Source: Mycolicibacterium sp. (GTDB lineage: Bacteria; Actinomycetota; Actinomycetes; Mycobacteriales; Mycobacteriaceae). Taken from it: a stretch of 64,000 bases of DNA. The stretch lies in NCBI RefSeq assembly GCF_016462945.1, contig NZ_JAEMSG010000004.1, forward strand, positions 1-64,000, given 5' to 3'. The notes under the pieces were generated by a model. It was given only the letters and a program-made list of their open reading frames with translations. It did no database searches and was not told the origin of the DNA. Each line of letters starts with the position of its first letter. Position 1 is the first letter of the stretch. Positions 19,740-31,131 of this stretch are shown one piece after another. Made by a program: the position numbers and the translations under genes.

Positions 19740-21656
19740 CTAGACCGTCACCGGTGCGGCGGGTTCCACTCCGCCCAGTCGCCACGCACCCTCGCCCAGC
19801 AACTCGAGGTGACGTCGGTGATGTCGCTCCACACTCGGCCGGTGGCTGACGCTCACCAGAATCGTGTTCGGCAACTCGGTCCGCACCAGGTCGTACACCG
19901 CATATTCCAGACCCTCGTCGAGTGCGGAGGTGGCCTCGTCGAGGAAGACCGCCCTGGGCTTGTTGAGCAGCACCCTGGCGAACGCCACCCGTTGCTGTTC
20001 ACCCGGCGAGAGCACCTTCGCCCAGTCCTGCACCTCATTGAGCCGGCCGGTCAGCTGCGACAGCGCGACCCTGGTCAAGGTCCGCTGCAGGTCCTCGTCG
20101 GAGATCTCACCGGCACTGGCCGGATAGGACACCACGGTGCGGAGGTCACCCAGCGGCACATAGGGCAGCTGTGACAGGAACATGGTCTGGTGTCCGTCCA
20201 GCGGGCGGATCACGGTGCCGGAGGTGTACGGCCACATCTGGGCGAGGCTACGCAGCAGTGTCGTTTTACCCACGCCCGAAACCCCGGTGATCACCAGTCC
20301 CTCACCGGGTTCCAGCCGCAGATCGAGCGGATCCACCAGTTGGCTGCCACTGGGTGTGCGGACTTCGACCCTGTGTAGCTCCACCGACCCGTCGGTACTG
20401 GGATGAGTTTCCAGGCGGGGCAACTCGCGGGTGATCTGGTTGGTCTCGACCATTCCGTGCAGCCGGATGATGGATGCGCGGTACGCCGCGAACGAGTCGT
20501 AGGCGTTGCGGAAGAACGACAGTGAATCGCTGATGGTGGAGAACGCGCTCGACGATTGCGTCACGTCGCCGAAGGTGACCTCGCCGGCGAACAGTCGCGG
20601 CGCCTGAACCAACAGCGGCAGCGGGCTGATGATCTGGCTCATCGTGAGGTTCCAGCCGGTCAGACCGATGGTGCGGCGGACGAAGGCACGGTAATTGTCA
20701 ATGATCGCGTCGTACCGACGCCGCAACAGGCCACGTTCGACGTTCTCACCGCGGTAGAAGCCGATTGCCTCGGCCGCGTCGCGAAGGCGCACCAATGCAT
20801 AGCGGAATGCAGCGTTGGTGGCCTCGTTGAGAAAACTCAGCCGGACCAGCGGCCGGCCGATGTAGAACGCGACGAATGTCGCGAAGAACACGTAGATGAA
20901 CGCAACCCAGAACAGGGCCCGGTCCAGGGTGATCCCGAACAGCGTCACCGGGCCGGACAGCGCCCACAGGATTGGTATGAAAGACACCACGTTGGACACC
21001 GAACTGATGGCACCGAACACCAACATGCTTGCGGAGCCCACCATCGGCGAGTTGGGGCTTGCGCCGACCCCGGTGGTGAATACATCGACGTCCTGCTGGA
21101 TGCGCTGGTCGGGGTTGTCGGTGTCGGTGTCGGTGAACCGGGTTCGGTAGTACGCGCGGTCCGACAGCCAATCTCCGGTGAGTCGGTCGGTGAGCCAGGT
21201 ACGCCACCTGATGATGAAGCGCTGGGTCAGGTAGATGTCGAGCATCACCCGACTGACGTAGATGGTCGCCAGGACCGCGAAGACCACCAGGGATATCCAG
21301 AATCCGTGGATGGCCGAGTCGCGGGCCATCGGGTCGCTGGCGCCGCGGGCGGTGAACGCCATCTGCAGCGCCTCGAAAAGGTCATTGCCCTGGTAGCTGA
21401 GCAACACGTTGAGGCGCACCGCGATCATGGTCGAGAGCAGCAGTACGGCCAGCCAGACCCAGATCATCAGGCTCTGACGGCCGGTGAAGTAACCCCCGGT
21501 GACCCGCCAGTACTGCCGGCCCCACGGGGTGAACCGGCCCAGCAGGACCAGGACCATCATCGTCAGCGCCGCGGCGATTGCCCAGGCTTCCAGAATCCAC
21601 ACCAGTGATGGGACCAGTTCATGCGCCCAGTCCCGCGACGGCGTATAGGTGTCCAC
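19740..21656 (-). CDS. ABC transporter, BacA/SbmA-like permease-ATPase fusion (Rv1819c-like), copy 2
   Basis: Paralogous along its length to 17817-19721; GTG start [10 protein letters not shown]; Walker [14 protein letters not shown]. Confidence 0.88.
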   Translation of the reverse strand: MDTYTPSRDWAHELVPSLVWILEAWAIAAALTMMVLVLLGRFTPWGRQYWRVTGGYFTGRQSLMIWVWLAVLLLSTMIAVRLNVLLSYQGNDLFEALQMAFTARGASDPMARDSAIHGFWISLVVFAVLATIYVSRVMLDIYLTQRFIIRWRTWLTDRLTGDWLSDRAYYRTRFTDTDTDNPDQRIQQDVDVFTTGVGASPNSPMVGSASMLVFGAISSVSNVVSFIPILWALSGPVTLFGITLDRALFWVAFIYVFFATFVAFYIGRPLVRLSFLNEATNAAFRYALVRLRDAAEAIGFYRGENVERGLLRRRYDAIIDNYRAFVRRTIGLTGWNLTMSQIISPLPLLVQAPRLFAGEVTFGDVTQSSSAFSTISDSLSFFRNAYDSFAAYRASIIRLHGMVETNQITRELPRLETHPSTDGSVELHRVEVRTPSGSQLVDPLDLRLEPGEGLVITGVSGVGKTTLLRSLAQMWPYTSGTVIRPLDGHQTMFLSQLPYVPLGDLRTVVSYPASAGEISDEDLQRTLTRVALSQLTGRLNEVQDWAKVLSPGEQQRVAFARVLLNKPRAVFLDEATSALDEGLEYAVYDLVRTELPNTILVSVSHRPSVERHHRRHLELLGEGAWRLGGVEPAAPVTV

Positions 21657-21746
21657 AGCGATTTCCTCCCTGCAGGCGCGGGCTACGTCCTTCGGGCAAG
21701 CTACCGCAGCAGCGTGTCCCGGGCTGTCGCCGGTACCGTTGAGCCC

Positions 21747-24110
21747 GTGGCGAAGACTTCCAGGACCGGCGTATCCGGCCAGAGCCGCTTGAGCCGGGGA
21801 TTCTGGCGGCTGCTCGGCGCGACCGATGAGAAGGTCAAGGCGCACTCGATGGCGGAGGTATCGGCGGCGGCCGAGTTCACCGACAAGGCCGAAGGGCTCG
21901 AACCCGAGCAACTGGCCAAGGCGGCCCGGCTGCTGAACCTCGAAGACCTGGCCGATTCCGCGGATGCCCCGCAGTTCCTGGCCATCGCTCGGGTGGCCGC
22001 CGAACGGGCCACCGGCCTGCGACCCTTCGACGTCCAACTGCTCGGCGCCCTGCGCATGATGGCCGGGGATGTCATCGAGATGGGCACCGGCGAGGGCAAG
22101 ACGCTATCCGGTGCGATCGCCGCCGCCGGGTACGCACTTGCGGGCCGCAATGTCCACGTCGTGACCATCAACGACTACCTGGCCCGCCGAGATGCCGAGT
22201 GGATGGGCCCGCTCATCGAGGCCATGGGTCTGACGGTCGGGTGGATCACCGCCGACTCGACTCGTGCGGAACGTCGCGCCGCCTACCGGTGCGATGTCAC
22301 CTATGCCTCGGTCAATGAGATCGGCTTCGATGTGCTGCGCGACCAGTTGGTCATCGATGTCACCGATCTGGTGTCGCCCAACCCCGATGTCGCGATCATC
22401 GACGAGGCCGACTCGGTTCTGGTGGATGAGGCACTCGTACCGCTGGTGCTGGCCGGCACCACGCACCGGGAGACACCCAAACTGGAGATCGTGCGTCTGG
22501 TGGGCGAACTCGTCGCCGACCGGGATGCCGACGACTACTTCGCCACCGACGATGACAGCCGCAACGTGCACCTCACCGATGCCGGCGCCCGGAGGCTCGA
22601 GAAGGCGCTCGGCGGTATCGACCTTTATGCCGAGGAGAATGTCGCCACCACGCTGACCGAGATCAATGTCGCCCTGCACGCACACGTGCTATTGCAGCGC
22701 GATGTGCACTACATCGTCCGCGACGGTGCGGTCCAGCTGATCAACGCCTCCCGCGGCCGGATCGCCGCGCAGCAACGCTGGCCGGACGGCCTGCAAGCGG
22801 CCGTCGAGGCCAAGGAGGGGATCGAGACCACCGAAACCGGCGAGGTGCTCGACACCATCACTGTGCAGGCGCTGATTAATCGCTATCCGACGGTCTGCGG
22901 GATGACGGGTACCGCGCTGGCCGCCGGTGAGCAGCTGCGGCAGTTCTACAAGCTGGCGGTCTCATCGATCCCGCCCAACACACCCAACGTCCGAGTCGAT
23001 GAGTCGGATCGGGTCTACATCACCGCCGCGGCCAAGAATGAGGCCAGCATCGATCACATCATCGAGCGCCACGCCACCGGCCAGCCGATCCTGGTCGGCA
23101 CCCAGGACGTCGCCGAGTCGGAGGATCTGCACTCCCGGCTGCTGCGTCGCGGGGTTCCGGCGGGGGTGCTCAATGCCAAGAACGACGAGGAGGAGGCCCG
23201 GGTCATCGCCGAGGCTGGCAAGCTCGGCGCGGTGACGGTCTCGACCCAGATGGCCGGCCGGGGCACCGATATCCGACTGGGCGGATCCGATGAGGCCGAC
23301 CACGATGACGTGGCGGAACTGGGCGGGCTCCATCTAATCGGCACCGGACGTCACCGCACTGAGCGGTTGGACAATCAGCTGCGCGGCCGGGCCGGCCGCC
23401 AGGGCGACCCGGGCTCGTCGGTGTTCTTCGCCAGCTGGGAGGACGATGTCGTGGCCGCCCATCTCGAGCCGGGGAAGCTGCCCAACGATTGCGATGAGAC
23501 CGGGCGCTCCGCAAGCGCGAAGGCCACGGGCCTGTTGGATCATGCCCAGCGGGTGGCCGAGGGTCGGCTGCTCGACGTGCACGCCAACACCTGGCGGTAC
23601 AACCAGTTGATCGCCCAGCAGCGGGCGATCATCGTCGAACGCCGCAACGCCCTATTGAGCACACCTACCGCTCGCGAGGAGTTGCGGGAGCTCGCGGCGG
23701 AACGCTACGACGAACTCGTCGAGGAGCTGGCGGGCTCGGACATCGGTGCCGAGGATGAACTGGAGCGGATCTGCCGGCAGATCATGCTCTTCCACCTTGA
23801 CCGCGGCTGGGCGGATCACCTCGCCTATCTCTCCGATATCCGCGAGAGCATCCATTTGCGCGCGCTTGGACGGCAGAACCCGCTCGATGAGTTTCACCGG
23901 CTGGCCGTCGACGCGTTCGCGAACCTTGCCGCCGACGCCATCGAGGCCTCCCAGCAGACTTTCGAGACCGCCAACATCCTCGTCGACGAACCCGGGCTGG
24001 ATCTGTCCAAGCTCGCCCGGCCGACCTCGACATGGACCTATATGGTTCACGACAATCCGCTCCGGGACGACACGCTGTCGGCACTGAGCCTGCCCGGGGT
24101 GTTCCGCTAG
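21747..24110 (+). CDS. secA2: Accessory preprotein translocase ATPase SecA2
   Basis: Matches recalled mycobacterial SecA2 almost residue-by-residue ([42 protein letters not shown]). Confidence 0.96.
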   Translation: MAKTSRTGVSGQSRLSRGFWRLLGATDEKVKAHSMAEVSAAAEFTDKAEGLEPEQLAKAARLLNLEDLADSADAPQFLAIARVAAERATGLRPFDVQLLGALRMMAGDVIEMGTGEGKTLSGAIAAAGYALAGRNVHVVTINDYLARRDAEWMGPLIEAMGLTVGWITADSTRAERRAAYRCDVTYASVNEIGFDVLRDQLVIDVTDLVSPNPDVAIIDEADSVLVDEALVPLVLAGTTHRETPKLEIVRLVGELVADRDADDYFATDDDSRNVHLTDAGARRLEKALGGIDLYAEENVATTLTEINVALHAHVLLQRDVHYIVRDGAVQLINASRGRIAAQQRWPDGLQAAVEAKEGIETTETGEVLDTITVQALINRYPTVCGMTGTALAAGEQLRQFYKLAVSSIPPNTPNVRVDESDRVYITAAAKNEASIDHIIERHATGQPILVGTQDVAESEDLHSRLLRRGVPAGVLNAKNDEEEARVIAEAGKLGAVTVSTQMAGRGTDIRLGGSDEADHDDVAELGGLHLIGTGRHRTERLDNQLRGRAGRQGDPGSSVFFASWEDDVVAAHLEPGKLPNDCDETGRSASAKATGLLDHAQRVAEGRLLDVHANTWRYNQLIAQQRAIIVERRNALLSTPTAREELRELAAERYDELVEELAGSDIGAEDELERICRQIMLFHLDRGWADHLAYLSDIRESIHLRALGRQNPLDEFHRLAVDAFANLAADAIEASQQTFETANILVDEPGLDLSKLARPTSTWTYMVHDNPLRDDTLSALSLPGVFR

Positions 24111-24701
24111 ATGCAGCACCGGGTGCTGACGTTCCCGAACGTGCTCAGCGTGATCCGGTTGCTGCTTTTGCCGGTGTTCGGTTATCTGCTCCTGGCCCGG
24201 GGCGCCTACGGCCCGTCGGTGGCGATCCTGATGTTCAGTGGCGTTTCGGACTGGGCCGACGGCAAGATCGCCCGCCTGGTTCCCAATCAGTCCTCGCGGC
24301 TGGGGGAGTTGCTCGACCCGTTGGTCGACCGGATCTACATGGCGGCGGTGCCGGTGATTCTGGCCCTGGCCGGTGTAGTGGGTTGGTGGGTGGTGGGAAT
24401 TCTGATCGGCCGTGACGCGGTACTCGCCGCAACGCTACCCATGGTGCGCAGCCGGGGTATCGCAGCGCTTCCGGTGACCTATGCCGGCAAGGCCGCCACG
24501 TTCTCGTTGATGTCCGGCTTCCCGCTGATTCTGTTGGGGCAGTGGGACTCCGGCTGGAGCCGGGTGGTCGGCGCGTGCGGTTGGGCGTTCCTGATCTGGG
24601 GCACCTACATGTACCTGTGGTCGGCGGTGCTGTATCTGCTCCAAGTTCGTCTGGTGCTGGGCCGATTGCCGAAAGTTCACGGTGACGTCGCCCCGCGCTG
24701 A
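24111..24701 (+). CDS. pgsA2: CDP-alcohol phosphatidyltransferase family protein
   Basis: SDWADGKIARLVPNQSSRLGELLDPLVDR (DGxxAR...GxxxDxxxD motif). Confidence 0.9.
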   Translation: MQHRVLTFPNVLSVIRLLLLPVFGYLLLARGAYGPSVAILMFSGVSDWADGKIARLVPNQSSRLGELLDPLVDRIYMAAVPVILALAGVVGWWVVGILIGRDAVLAATLPMVRSRGIAALPVTYAGKAATFSLMSGFPLILLGQWDSGWSRVVGACGWAFLIWGTYMYLWSAVLYLLQVRLVLGRLPKVHGDVAPR

Positions 24702-24797
24702 GACTTGCGGCAACCGAAACCCCGCCAATACGCTTTGCCCGGCTAATAAGACCTAATGAGACCCAGTCACATCAGAACCACGTCAACAAGGAGTCCC

Positions 24798-25190
24798 GTG
24801 AGCGACATCCCCGCCGAACTGCGCTACACCGCCGAGCACGAGTGGGTTCACCGCACGGGCGCGGACATCGTGCGGGTCGGCATCACCGACTTCGCGCAGT
24901 CATCCCTCGGTGACGTCGTCTACGTGCAGTTGCCCGAGGTCGGTACCGAGATCATCGCCGGTGAGTCGTTCGGGGAGGTCGAGTCCACCAAGTCGGTGTC
25001 CGACCTCTACGCGCCGGTATCGGCGACGGTGTCAGCGGTCAACACCGAACTGGAGGGCGACCCCCAGTTGGTCAACTCCGATCCCTACGGCCGGGGGTGG
25101 CTCTTGGAGCTGCGGGCGGGCGGCGATACCCTCGATCAAGGGCTGGCGGCGCTGCTCGACGCTGATGCCTATCGAGGCACACTCACATAA
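24798..25190 (+). CDS. gcvH: Glycine cleavage system H protein
   Basis: [19 protein letters not shown] lipoyl-lysine motif; GTG start. Confidence 0.96.
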   Translation: MSDIPAELRYTAEHEWVHRTGADIVRVGITDFAQSSLGDVVYVQLPEVGTEIIAGESFGEVESTKSVSDLYAPVSATVSAVNTELEGDPQLVNSDPYGRGWLLELRAGGDTLDQGLAALLDADAYRGTLT

Positions 25191-25260
25191 AACTGTGGTT
25201 GTGGGGGTGCGGCGATCCATGGGCGGTACGGTCAGTCTCAACGATGGCGAGGAGTAGCGG

Positions 25261-25746
25261 GTGACGGAAATGGACCGGCAATCGGGGGTCGGCGACGCCG
25301 CCGACGAGGTCACCGTGGAGACGACGTCCGTCTTCCGCGCGGACTTTCTCAGCGATCTCGACGCCCCGGCCAGTCCCGCCGGTGAAGCCTCGGTGTCTGG
25401 CGTCGAGGGCCTGCCCGTGGGTGCGGCACTGCTGGTGGTCAAGCGTGGCCCCAACGCGGGATCCCGCTTCCTGCTCGACCAGCCGACGACCTCGGCGGGG
25501 CGCCATCCGGATTCCGATATCTTCCTCGACGATGTCACCGTCAGCCGTCGGCACGCTGAGTTCCGGTTGGACTCCAGCGAGTTTCAGGTGGTCGATGTCG
25601 GCAGCCTCAACGGCACCTACGTGAATCGCGAACCCGTCGATTCGGCCGGTCTGGCAAACGGCGACGAGGTGCAGATCGGCAAGTTCCGGCTGGTATTCCT
25701 GACCGGCCCGAGACTGGCCGGCGATGACGGTGTTGCGGGGAGCTAG
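25261..25746 (+). CDS. garA: FHA-domain regulator GarA
   Basis: [12 protein letters not shown] phospho-motif; [25 protein letters not shown]. Confidence 0.96.
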   Translation: MTEMDRQSGVGDAADEVTVETTSVFRADFLSDLDAPASPAGEASVSGVEGLPVGAALLVVKRGPNAGSRFLLDQPTTSAGRHPDSDIFLDDVTVSRRHAEFRLDSSEFQVVDVGSLNGTYVNREPVDSAGLANGDEVQIGKFRLVFLTGPRLAGDDGVAGS

Positions 25747-26525
25747 TGAGCGCCCCGGATAGTCTCGGGCCGGCCGGGATGTCGATCGGAGCGGTGCTCG
25801 ATCTGCTGCGGCCGGGCTTCCCCGACGTGACGATCTCCAAGATCCGGTTTCTCGAGGCCGAGGGTCTGGTCACGCCGGAGCGCAGCCCGTCGGGCTATCG
25901 GAGGTTCACCGCCTATGACGCCGCCCGGCTGCGATTCATCCTGACCGCCCAGCGCGACCAGTACCTGCCGCTCAAGGTCATCAAGGCCCAACTCGACGCC
26001 CAACTCGACGCCCAACTCGACGCCCAACTCGACGTCCAACCCGACGGTGAACTGCCGCGCCAGGACCCGCCGCCTCGGGCCCCGTGGCTGGTGGCGGTGG
26101 GCGAGGGCGACGAGCGGGAACGGGTCCGGGACAACATCCCCGCCGGACCCGCGCCGGTGCGACTGAGCCGAGAGGACCTGCTGGAACGCTCCGGTGTCGC
26201 GGAGCAGCTCATCACCGCGTTGCGCAAGGCCGGGATCATCACCACGGGTCCGGGCGGATTCTTCGATGAGCACGCGATCGTGATCGCGCAGTGTGCAGCA
26301 GCGCTGGCGGAGTACGGCATGGAACCCCGGCACCTGCGGGTGTTCCGTTCGGCGGCCGACCGGCAGTCCGACCTGATCGCACAGATCGCCGGGCCGGTAG
26401 GCAAGGCCGGTACGACCGGTGCCCGCGATCGCGCAGATGACCTGGCCCGGGAGGTGGCGGCGCTGGCGATCACCCTGCACACCGCACTGATCAAATCCGC
26501 TGTCCGCGACGTACTGGACCGGTGA
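25746..26525 (+). CDS. MerR-family transcriptional regulator (Rv1828-like)
   Basis: [43 protein letters not shown] MerR HTH. Confidence 0.92.
   Translation: MSAPDSLGPAGMSIGAVLDLLRPGFPDVTISKIRFLEAEGLVTPERSPSGYRRFTAYDAARLRFILTAQRDQYLPLKVIKAQLDAQLDAQLDAQLDVQPDGELPRQDPPPRAPWLVAVGEGDERERVRDNIPAGPAPVRLSREDLLERSGVAEQLITALRKAGIITTGPGGFFDEHAIVIAQCAAALAEYGMEPRHLRVFRSAADRQSDLIAQIAGPVGKAGTTGARDRADDLAREVAALAITLHTALIKSAVRDVLDR
25986..26045 (+). repeat. 12-nt tandem repeat (4 perfect + 1 degenerate copies) encoding AQLD
   Basis: gcccaactcgac x4 followed by gtccaacccgac. Confidence 0.97.
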
Positions 26526-26597
26526 GGACTAGACTCGGCCAGACTGTTTGGGAACACTGATCGGTTACCGGTACTTGCGGGCGGAGGTTGGACACAG

Positions 26598-27092
26598 ATG
26601 GCGGAGGTTCTCCTAGTCGGCGTCCAATTCCAGCAGCCCACCAATCAGCCGGTTCTGATGCTGCGGGAGACAGTCGGCGATCGCATCCTGCCGATCTGGA
26701 TCGGCAATGTTGAGGCACAGGCGATCATCCTGGAGCAACAGGGAGTCGAGCCGCCCCGCCCGATGACCCACGATCTTTTCCGCGATGTCATTGGCGCCCT
26801 TGGACATTCGCTGAAAGAGATCCGGATCGTGGATCTGCGCGAGGGCACCTTCTACGCCGACCTGGTATTCGAGAACGATGTGCGGGTGTCGGCACGGCCG
26901 TCGGACTCGATTGCACTGGCGGTACGGATGGGGGTGCCGATCCACGTCGAGGATGCGGTTCTCGATGAGGCCGGTCTGCTGATGCCGGAAGACTCCGATG
27001 AGGAATCGTCCGGTGTGCTCCGCGAAGACGAGGTCGAGAAATTCAAGGAATTCCTCGACAGTGTCTCGCCGGATGATTTCAAGGCCACCTGA
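26598..27092 (+). CDS. Bifunctional nuclease family protein (Rv1829-like)
   Basis: EVLLVGVQFQQPTNQPVLMLRE...LPIWIGNVEAQAI family signature. Confidence 0.92.
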   Translation: MAEVLLVGVQFQQPTNQPVLMLRETVGDRILPIWIGNVEAQAIILEQQGVEPPRPMTHDLFRDVIGALGHSLKEIRIVDLREGTFYADLVFENDVRVSARPSDSIALAVRMGVPIHVEDAVLDEAGLLMPEDSDEESSGVLREDEVEKFKEFLDSVSPDDFKAT

Positions 27093-27308
27093 ACGGCCAG
27101 TACAGATCACGGATGAGTCTCATCTGAGGCGTCGGCTCCCCGACACGCCAACCGGATGCCGCAAAGCCGACCCGCCGACGGCCATACTTTCCTTGGCCGT
27201 CTCCCACGATCATGCCTCGGCAAGGCGTATGCTCAGAGCACTCTGGGCAGCACCGCGGTCGGTGGGACGGTCAGCGGGCCATTGGTCGGAACGGCGAGAG
27301 GAAGCATC

Positions 27309-27917
27309 GTGGGCGACGAGCCGCGTCAGGAAGAACTTGACCTTGCTGTCCCCGCCGGAGTCCTCGAAGTCAGTGAGCCCGTCCAGGCCGGTCTGTTCCC
27401 CGATGATTCGGTACCCGACGAGCTGATCGGCTACCGGGGGCCCAGCGCCTGCCAGATCGCCGGGATCAGCTACCGCCAACTGGACTACTGGGCCCGCACC
27501 TCGCTGGTCGTCCCGTCGATCCGCAGCGCGGCCGGCTCGGGCAGCCAGCGGCTCTACTCATTCAAAGACATCCTCGTCCTCAAGATCGTGAAGCGACTGC
27601 TCGACACCGGGATCTCGCTGCACAACATTCGAGTCGCGGTCGACCATCTGCGCAAGCGTGGCGTGCAGGATCTGGCCAATATCACCCTGTTCTCCGACGG
27701 AACCACCGTCTACGAGTGCACCTCGGCTGAGGAAGTCGTCGATCTACTTCAGGGCGGACAGGGCGTGTTCGGCATCGCGGTCAGCGGAGCGATGCGCGAG
27801 CTCACCGGCGCGATCGCCGAGTTCCCGGGCGAGCGGGCCGACGGCGGCGAGTCGATCGCCGCACCTGAGGACGAGCTGGCCTCGCGACGCAAGAGTCGCG
27901 ACCGCAAGATCGGCTGA
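27309..27917 (+). CDS. MerR-family transcriptional regulator (Rv1830-like)
   Basis: [40 protein letters not shown] start after GAGAGGAAG. Confidence 0.9.
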   Translation: MGDEPRQEELDLAVPAGVLEVSEPVQAGLFPDDSVPDELIGYRGPSACQIAGISYRQLDYWARTSLVVPSIRSAAGSGSQRLYSFKDILVLKIVKRLLDTGISLHNIRVAVDHLRKRGVQDLANITLFSDGTTVYECTSAEEVVDLLQGGQGVFGIAVSGAMRELTGAIAEFPGERADGGESIAAPEDELASRRKSRDRKIG

Positions 27918-27944
27918 CCTCCCACCCCTTCTCGCCACCCCTTC

Positions 27945-28008
27945 TCGCGAGCAGACAGAAACTCGCACGTTTGCGGCCCCGCCGGTGCGACTTTGCGTCT
28001 GCTCGCGA
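27945..28008. repeat. Intergenic long inverted repeat/hairpin
   Basis: tcgcgagcagac ... gtctgctcgcga perfect 12-nt arms with inner tcgcac/gtgcga arms. Confidence 0.9.
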
Positions 28009-28029
28009 CTAGACTCAGGGTTGCATCGA

Positions 28030-28240
28030 CCTCGAGCGGGAGAGTTCCGTGGCAGCCAGCCCCGGACGCCGAAGGAGCAGCACCTCTCCGTCAATCTCTC
28101 AGGCACCCGGACCGCGTTGAGACCCGATGCCTCTGGAAAGCGGTGGCCGCGCGCGGTCACCCGCCGACGGGGAAAGGCCCGCGGTCCGATCTGGAACGCG
28201 GGCTGAATCTCTCAGGCACCAACGACAGAGGGAGGGGACG
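28030..28240 (+). ncRNA. Tandem (two-aptamer) glycine riboswitch
   Basis: GCGGGAGAG ... GCCGAAGGAGCA ... ATCTCTCAGGCACCCGGACCGCG and second GACGGGGAAAGGC ... GAATCTCTCAGGCACCAACGACAGAGG; directly upstream of gcvP. Confidence 0.94.
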
Positions 28241-28280
28241 CCACACTGACGGCTGCGTCCGCCTGAGTCAGGGAGTGCCC

Positions 28281-31127
28281 GTGTCTGATAGCCACACCGA
28301 TTCCGCCTTTGCCGCACGCCATATCGGCGTGGACTCGCCAGCCCTGGTCACCATGCTGGGCGTCATCGGAGTCGGATCGCTCGAGGAGTTGGCGGCGAAA
28401 GCGCTGCCGGCCGGCATCTTCGACGCACCGGGCAGTGAGGGTGTGGCACCGGGCCTGGAGACCCTGCCGGCGCCGATCAGCGAATACCAGATGCTGGCCG
28501 AACTGCGGGCGCTGGCCGACTCCAACACCGTCGCCGTTTCGATGATCGGGCAGGGCTATTACGACACGCTGACGCCGCCGGTGCTGCTGCGCAACATCCT
28601 GGAGAACCCAGCGTGGTACACGGCCTACACGCCGTATCAGCCGGAGATCAGCCAGGGCCGGCTGGAGGCGATACTGAATTTCCAGACCATGGTCGCTGAC
28701 CTCACCGGTCTCGATCTGGCCAATGCCTCGATGCTCGACGAAGGTACCGCGGCGGCCGAGGCGATGACCCTGATGCATCGGGCGGTCCGCGGATCGGCGA
28801 ATCGGCTGGCCGTCGATGAAGACCTGTTCACCCAGACCGCCGCCGTGCTGGCCACCCGGGCCGAACCGCTCGGCATCGAGATCGTCACCGCCGATCTTCG
28901 CAACGGTCTGCCCGACGGCGAGTTTTTCGGGGTGATCGCACAGGTGCCCGGCGCCAGCGGCCGAGTCACCGATTGGTCGAAACTCGTCGGGCAGGCCCAC
29001 GAGCGTGGTGCTCTGGTGGCCCTCGGTGCCGACCTGCTGGCGCTCACGGTGATCACCCCGCCCGGTGAGATTGGAGCCGATATCGCATTCGGCACCGCCC
29101 AACGCTTCGGTGTGCCGATGGGATTCGGCGGTCCCCACGCCGGCTACCTCGCGGTGCACACCAATCACGCCCGCCAGTTGCCGGGCCGGTTGGTCGGGGT
29201 GTCGCTGGACGCTGACGGCGCATCGGCCTACCGGCTGTCGTTGCAGACTCGCGAACAACACATCCGCCGGGATAAGGCCACCTCCAACATCTGTACCGCC
29301 CAGGTGCTGCTGGCTGTGATGGCCGCCATGTACGCCAGCTATCACGGCGCCGACGGGCTGACCGATATCGCCCGCCGGGTGCACGGTCACGCCCGGACCG
29401 TGGCGGCCGGACTGGATGCGGCCGGTATCGACGTGGTGCACGAGAGTTTCTTCGATACCGTGCTGGCGCACGTGCCCGGACAGGCCACGGCGATCCAGGC
29501 CGCAGCCAAGGAGCACGGTTTCAACATTTGGCGTGCCGATGACGATCACGTCTCGGTGTCCTGCGATGAAATAACTACCGATGAGCACGTCGCCGTTGTC
29601 TTGCGAGCCTTTGGCGCTAAGGTTGCCGGTGACTATGCCGGGCCCGAGATCGACACTCGCACAACGGTTTTCCTGACCCATCCGGCATTTACCCGCTACC
29701 GCACCGAAACCTCCATGATGCGCTATCTGCGCGCACTGTCCGACAAGGATATCGCGCTGGATCGAAGTATGATCCCGCTGGGCTCGTGCACCATGAAGCT
29801 CAACGCAGCCGCCGAAATGGAGTCGATCACCTGGCCGGAGTTCGGCCGCCTGCACCCGTTCGCCCCGGCCGGTGACGCGACCGGTCTGAGACGACTGATC
29901 GCCGATCTGCGGGGCTGGCTGACGGGGATAACCGGTTATGACGATATTTCGTTGCAGCCCAACGCCGGATCCCAGGGGGAGTATGCGGGTCTGTTGGCCA
30001 TTCGCGGCTACTATGCGGCGCGCGGAGAGACCCAACGCGACGTGTGTCTGATCCCGTCGAGTGCGCACGGCACCAATGCCGCCTCGGCGGCGCTGGCCGG
30101 CATGCGGGTGGTGGTGATCGGCTGCCGCGATAACGGTGACGTCGACCTCGATGATCTGCGGGCCAAGGTGGCCGAGAACGCCAGCGCGCTGGCGGCGTTG
30201 ATGATCACCTACCCGTCCACCCATGGCGTATTCGAGCAGGACCTTGCCGAGATCTGCGCGGCGGTGCATGACGCGGGTGGTCAGGTCTATGTCGACGGGG
30301 CCAACCTCAACGCTCTGGTGGGTCTGGCCCGGCCGGGTAGGTTCGGCGGCGATGTGAGCCATCTGAACCTGCACAAGACGTTTTGCATCCCGCACGGCGG
30401 GGGTGGACCTGGAGTCGGGCCGGTGGCCGTGCGCTCACACCTTGCGCCCCACCTGCCCGGCCATCCGCTGGCCCCGGAGCTGCCGCACGGACACCCGGTG
30501 TCGTCGGCACCCTACGGTTCGGCGTCGATCCTGCCGATCACCTGGGCCTACATTCGGATGATGGGAGCGGTCGGGCTGCGCGCGGCCAGCCTGACCGCGA
30601 TCGCCTCGGCCAACTACGTCGCCCGCCGTCTCGACGAGTACTACCCGGTGCTCTACACCGGCGAGAACGGCATGGTGGCCCACGAGTGCATCCTGGATCT
30701 GCGGCCCATCACCAAAGCCACCGGCGTCACGGTCGACGATGTGGCAAAACGTTTGGCGGACTACGGTTTCCACGCACCGACCATGAGCTTCCCGGTGGCC
30801 GGCACCCTCATGGTCGAGCCAACCGAGAGCGAGAGTCTGGCCGAGGTGGACGCGTTCTGCGAGGCGATGATCGCCATCCGCGCCGAAATCGATCAGGTGG
30901 GCTCGGGTCACTGGCCCGCCGAGGACAACCCGCTGCACAATGCTCCGCACACCGCCGAGTGCCTGCTGGTCGAGCGGTGGGACCACCCGTACACGCGTGC
31001 GCAGGCGGCCTACCCGTTGGGCACGGCCTTCCGGCCCAAGGTGTGGCCGTCGGTGCGGCGCATCGACGGGGCCTACGGCGACCGCAACCTGGTGTGCTCG
31101 TGTCTGCCGGTGGCAGCCTTCGCCTGA
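28281..31127 (+). CDS. gcvP: Glycine dehydrogenase (aminomethyl-transferring), P protein
   Basis: [11 protein letters not shown] and [19 protein letters not shown] motifs; GTG start. Confidence 0.96.
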   Translation: MSDSHTDSAFAARHIGVDSPALVTMLGVIGVGSLEELAAKALPAGIFDAPGSEGVAPGLETLPAPISEYQMLAELRALADSNTVAVSMIGQGYYDTLTPPVLLRNILENPAWYTAYTPYQPEISQGRLEAILNFQTMVADLTGLDLANASMLDEGTAAAEAMTLMHRAVRGSANRLAVDEDLFTQTAAVLATRAEPLGIEIVTADLRNGLPDGEFFGVIAQVPGASGRVTDWSKLVGQAHERGALVALGADLLALTVITPPGEIGADIAFGTAQRFGVPMGFGGPHAGYLAVHTNHARQLPGRLVGVSLDADGASAYRLSLQTREQHIRRDKATSNICTAQVLLAVMAAMYASYHGADGLTDIARRVHGHARTVAAGLDAAGIDVVHESFFDTVLAHVPGQATAIQAAAKEHGFNIWRADDDHVSVSCDEITTDEHVAVVLRAFGAKVAGDYAGPEIDTRTTVFLTHPAFTRYRTETSMMRYLRALSDKDIALDRSMIPLGSCTMKLNAAAEMESITWPEFGRLHPFAPAGDATGLRRLIADLRGWLTGITGYDDISLQPNAGSQGEYAGLLAIRGYYAARGETQRDVCLIPSSAHGTNAASAALAGMRVVVIGCRDNGDVDLDDLRAKVAENASALAALMITYPSTHGVFEQDLAEICAAVHDAGGQVYVDGANLNALVGLARPGRFGGDVSHLNLHKTFCIPHGGGGPGVGPVAVRSHLAPHLPGHPLAPELPHGHPVSSAPYGSASILPITWAYIRMMGAVGLRAASLTAIASANYVARRLDEYYPVLYTGENGMVAHECILDLRPITKATGVTVDDVAKRLADYGFHAPTMSFPVAGTLMVEPTESESLAEVDAFCEAMIAIRAEIDQVGSGHWPAEDNPLHNAPHTAECLLVERWDHPYTRAQAAYPLGTAFRPKVWPSVRRIDGAYGDRNLVCSCLPVAAFA

Positions 31128-31131
31128 TTTA

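Noticed and set aside
27945-28240. CRISPR-like repeats near the riboswitch
   Set aside because: Only inverted arms and aptamer-conserved motifs recur; no regularly spaced direct repeats or cas genes.
27993-28280. Extended gcvP start at 27993
   Set aside because: This stretch is the hairpin and glycine riboswitch leader; the real GTG at 28281 begins the conserved P-protein N-terminus.
28212-30395. 727-aa minus-strand ORF opposite gcvP
   Set aside because: His/Gly/Arg/Gln-rich composition typical of antisense of a high-GC gene; gcvP frame is unambiguous.
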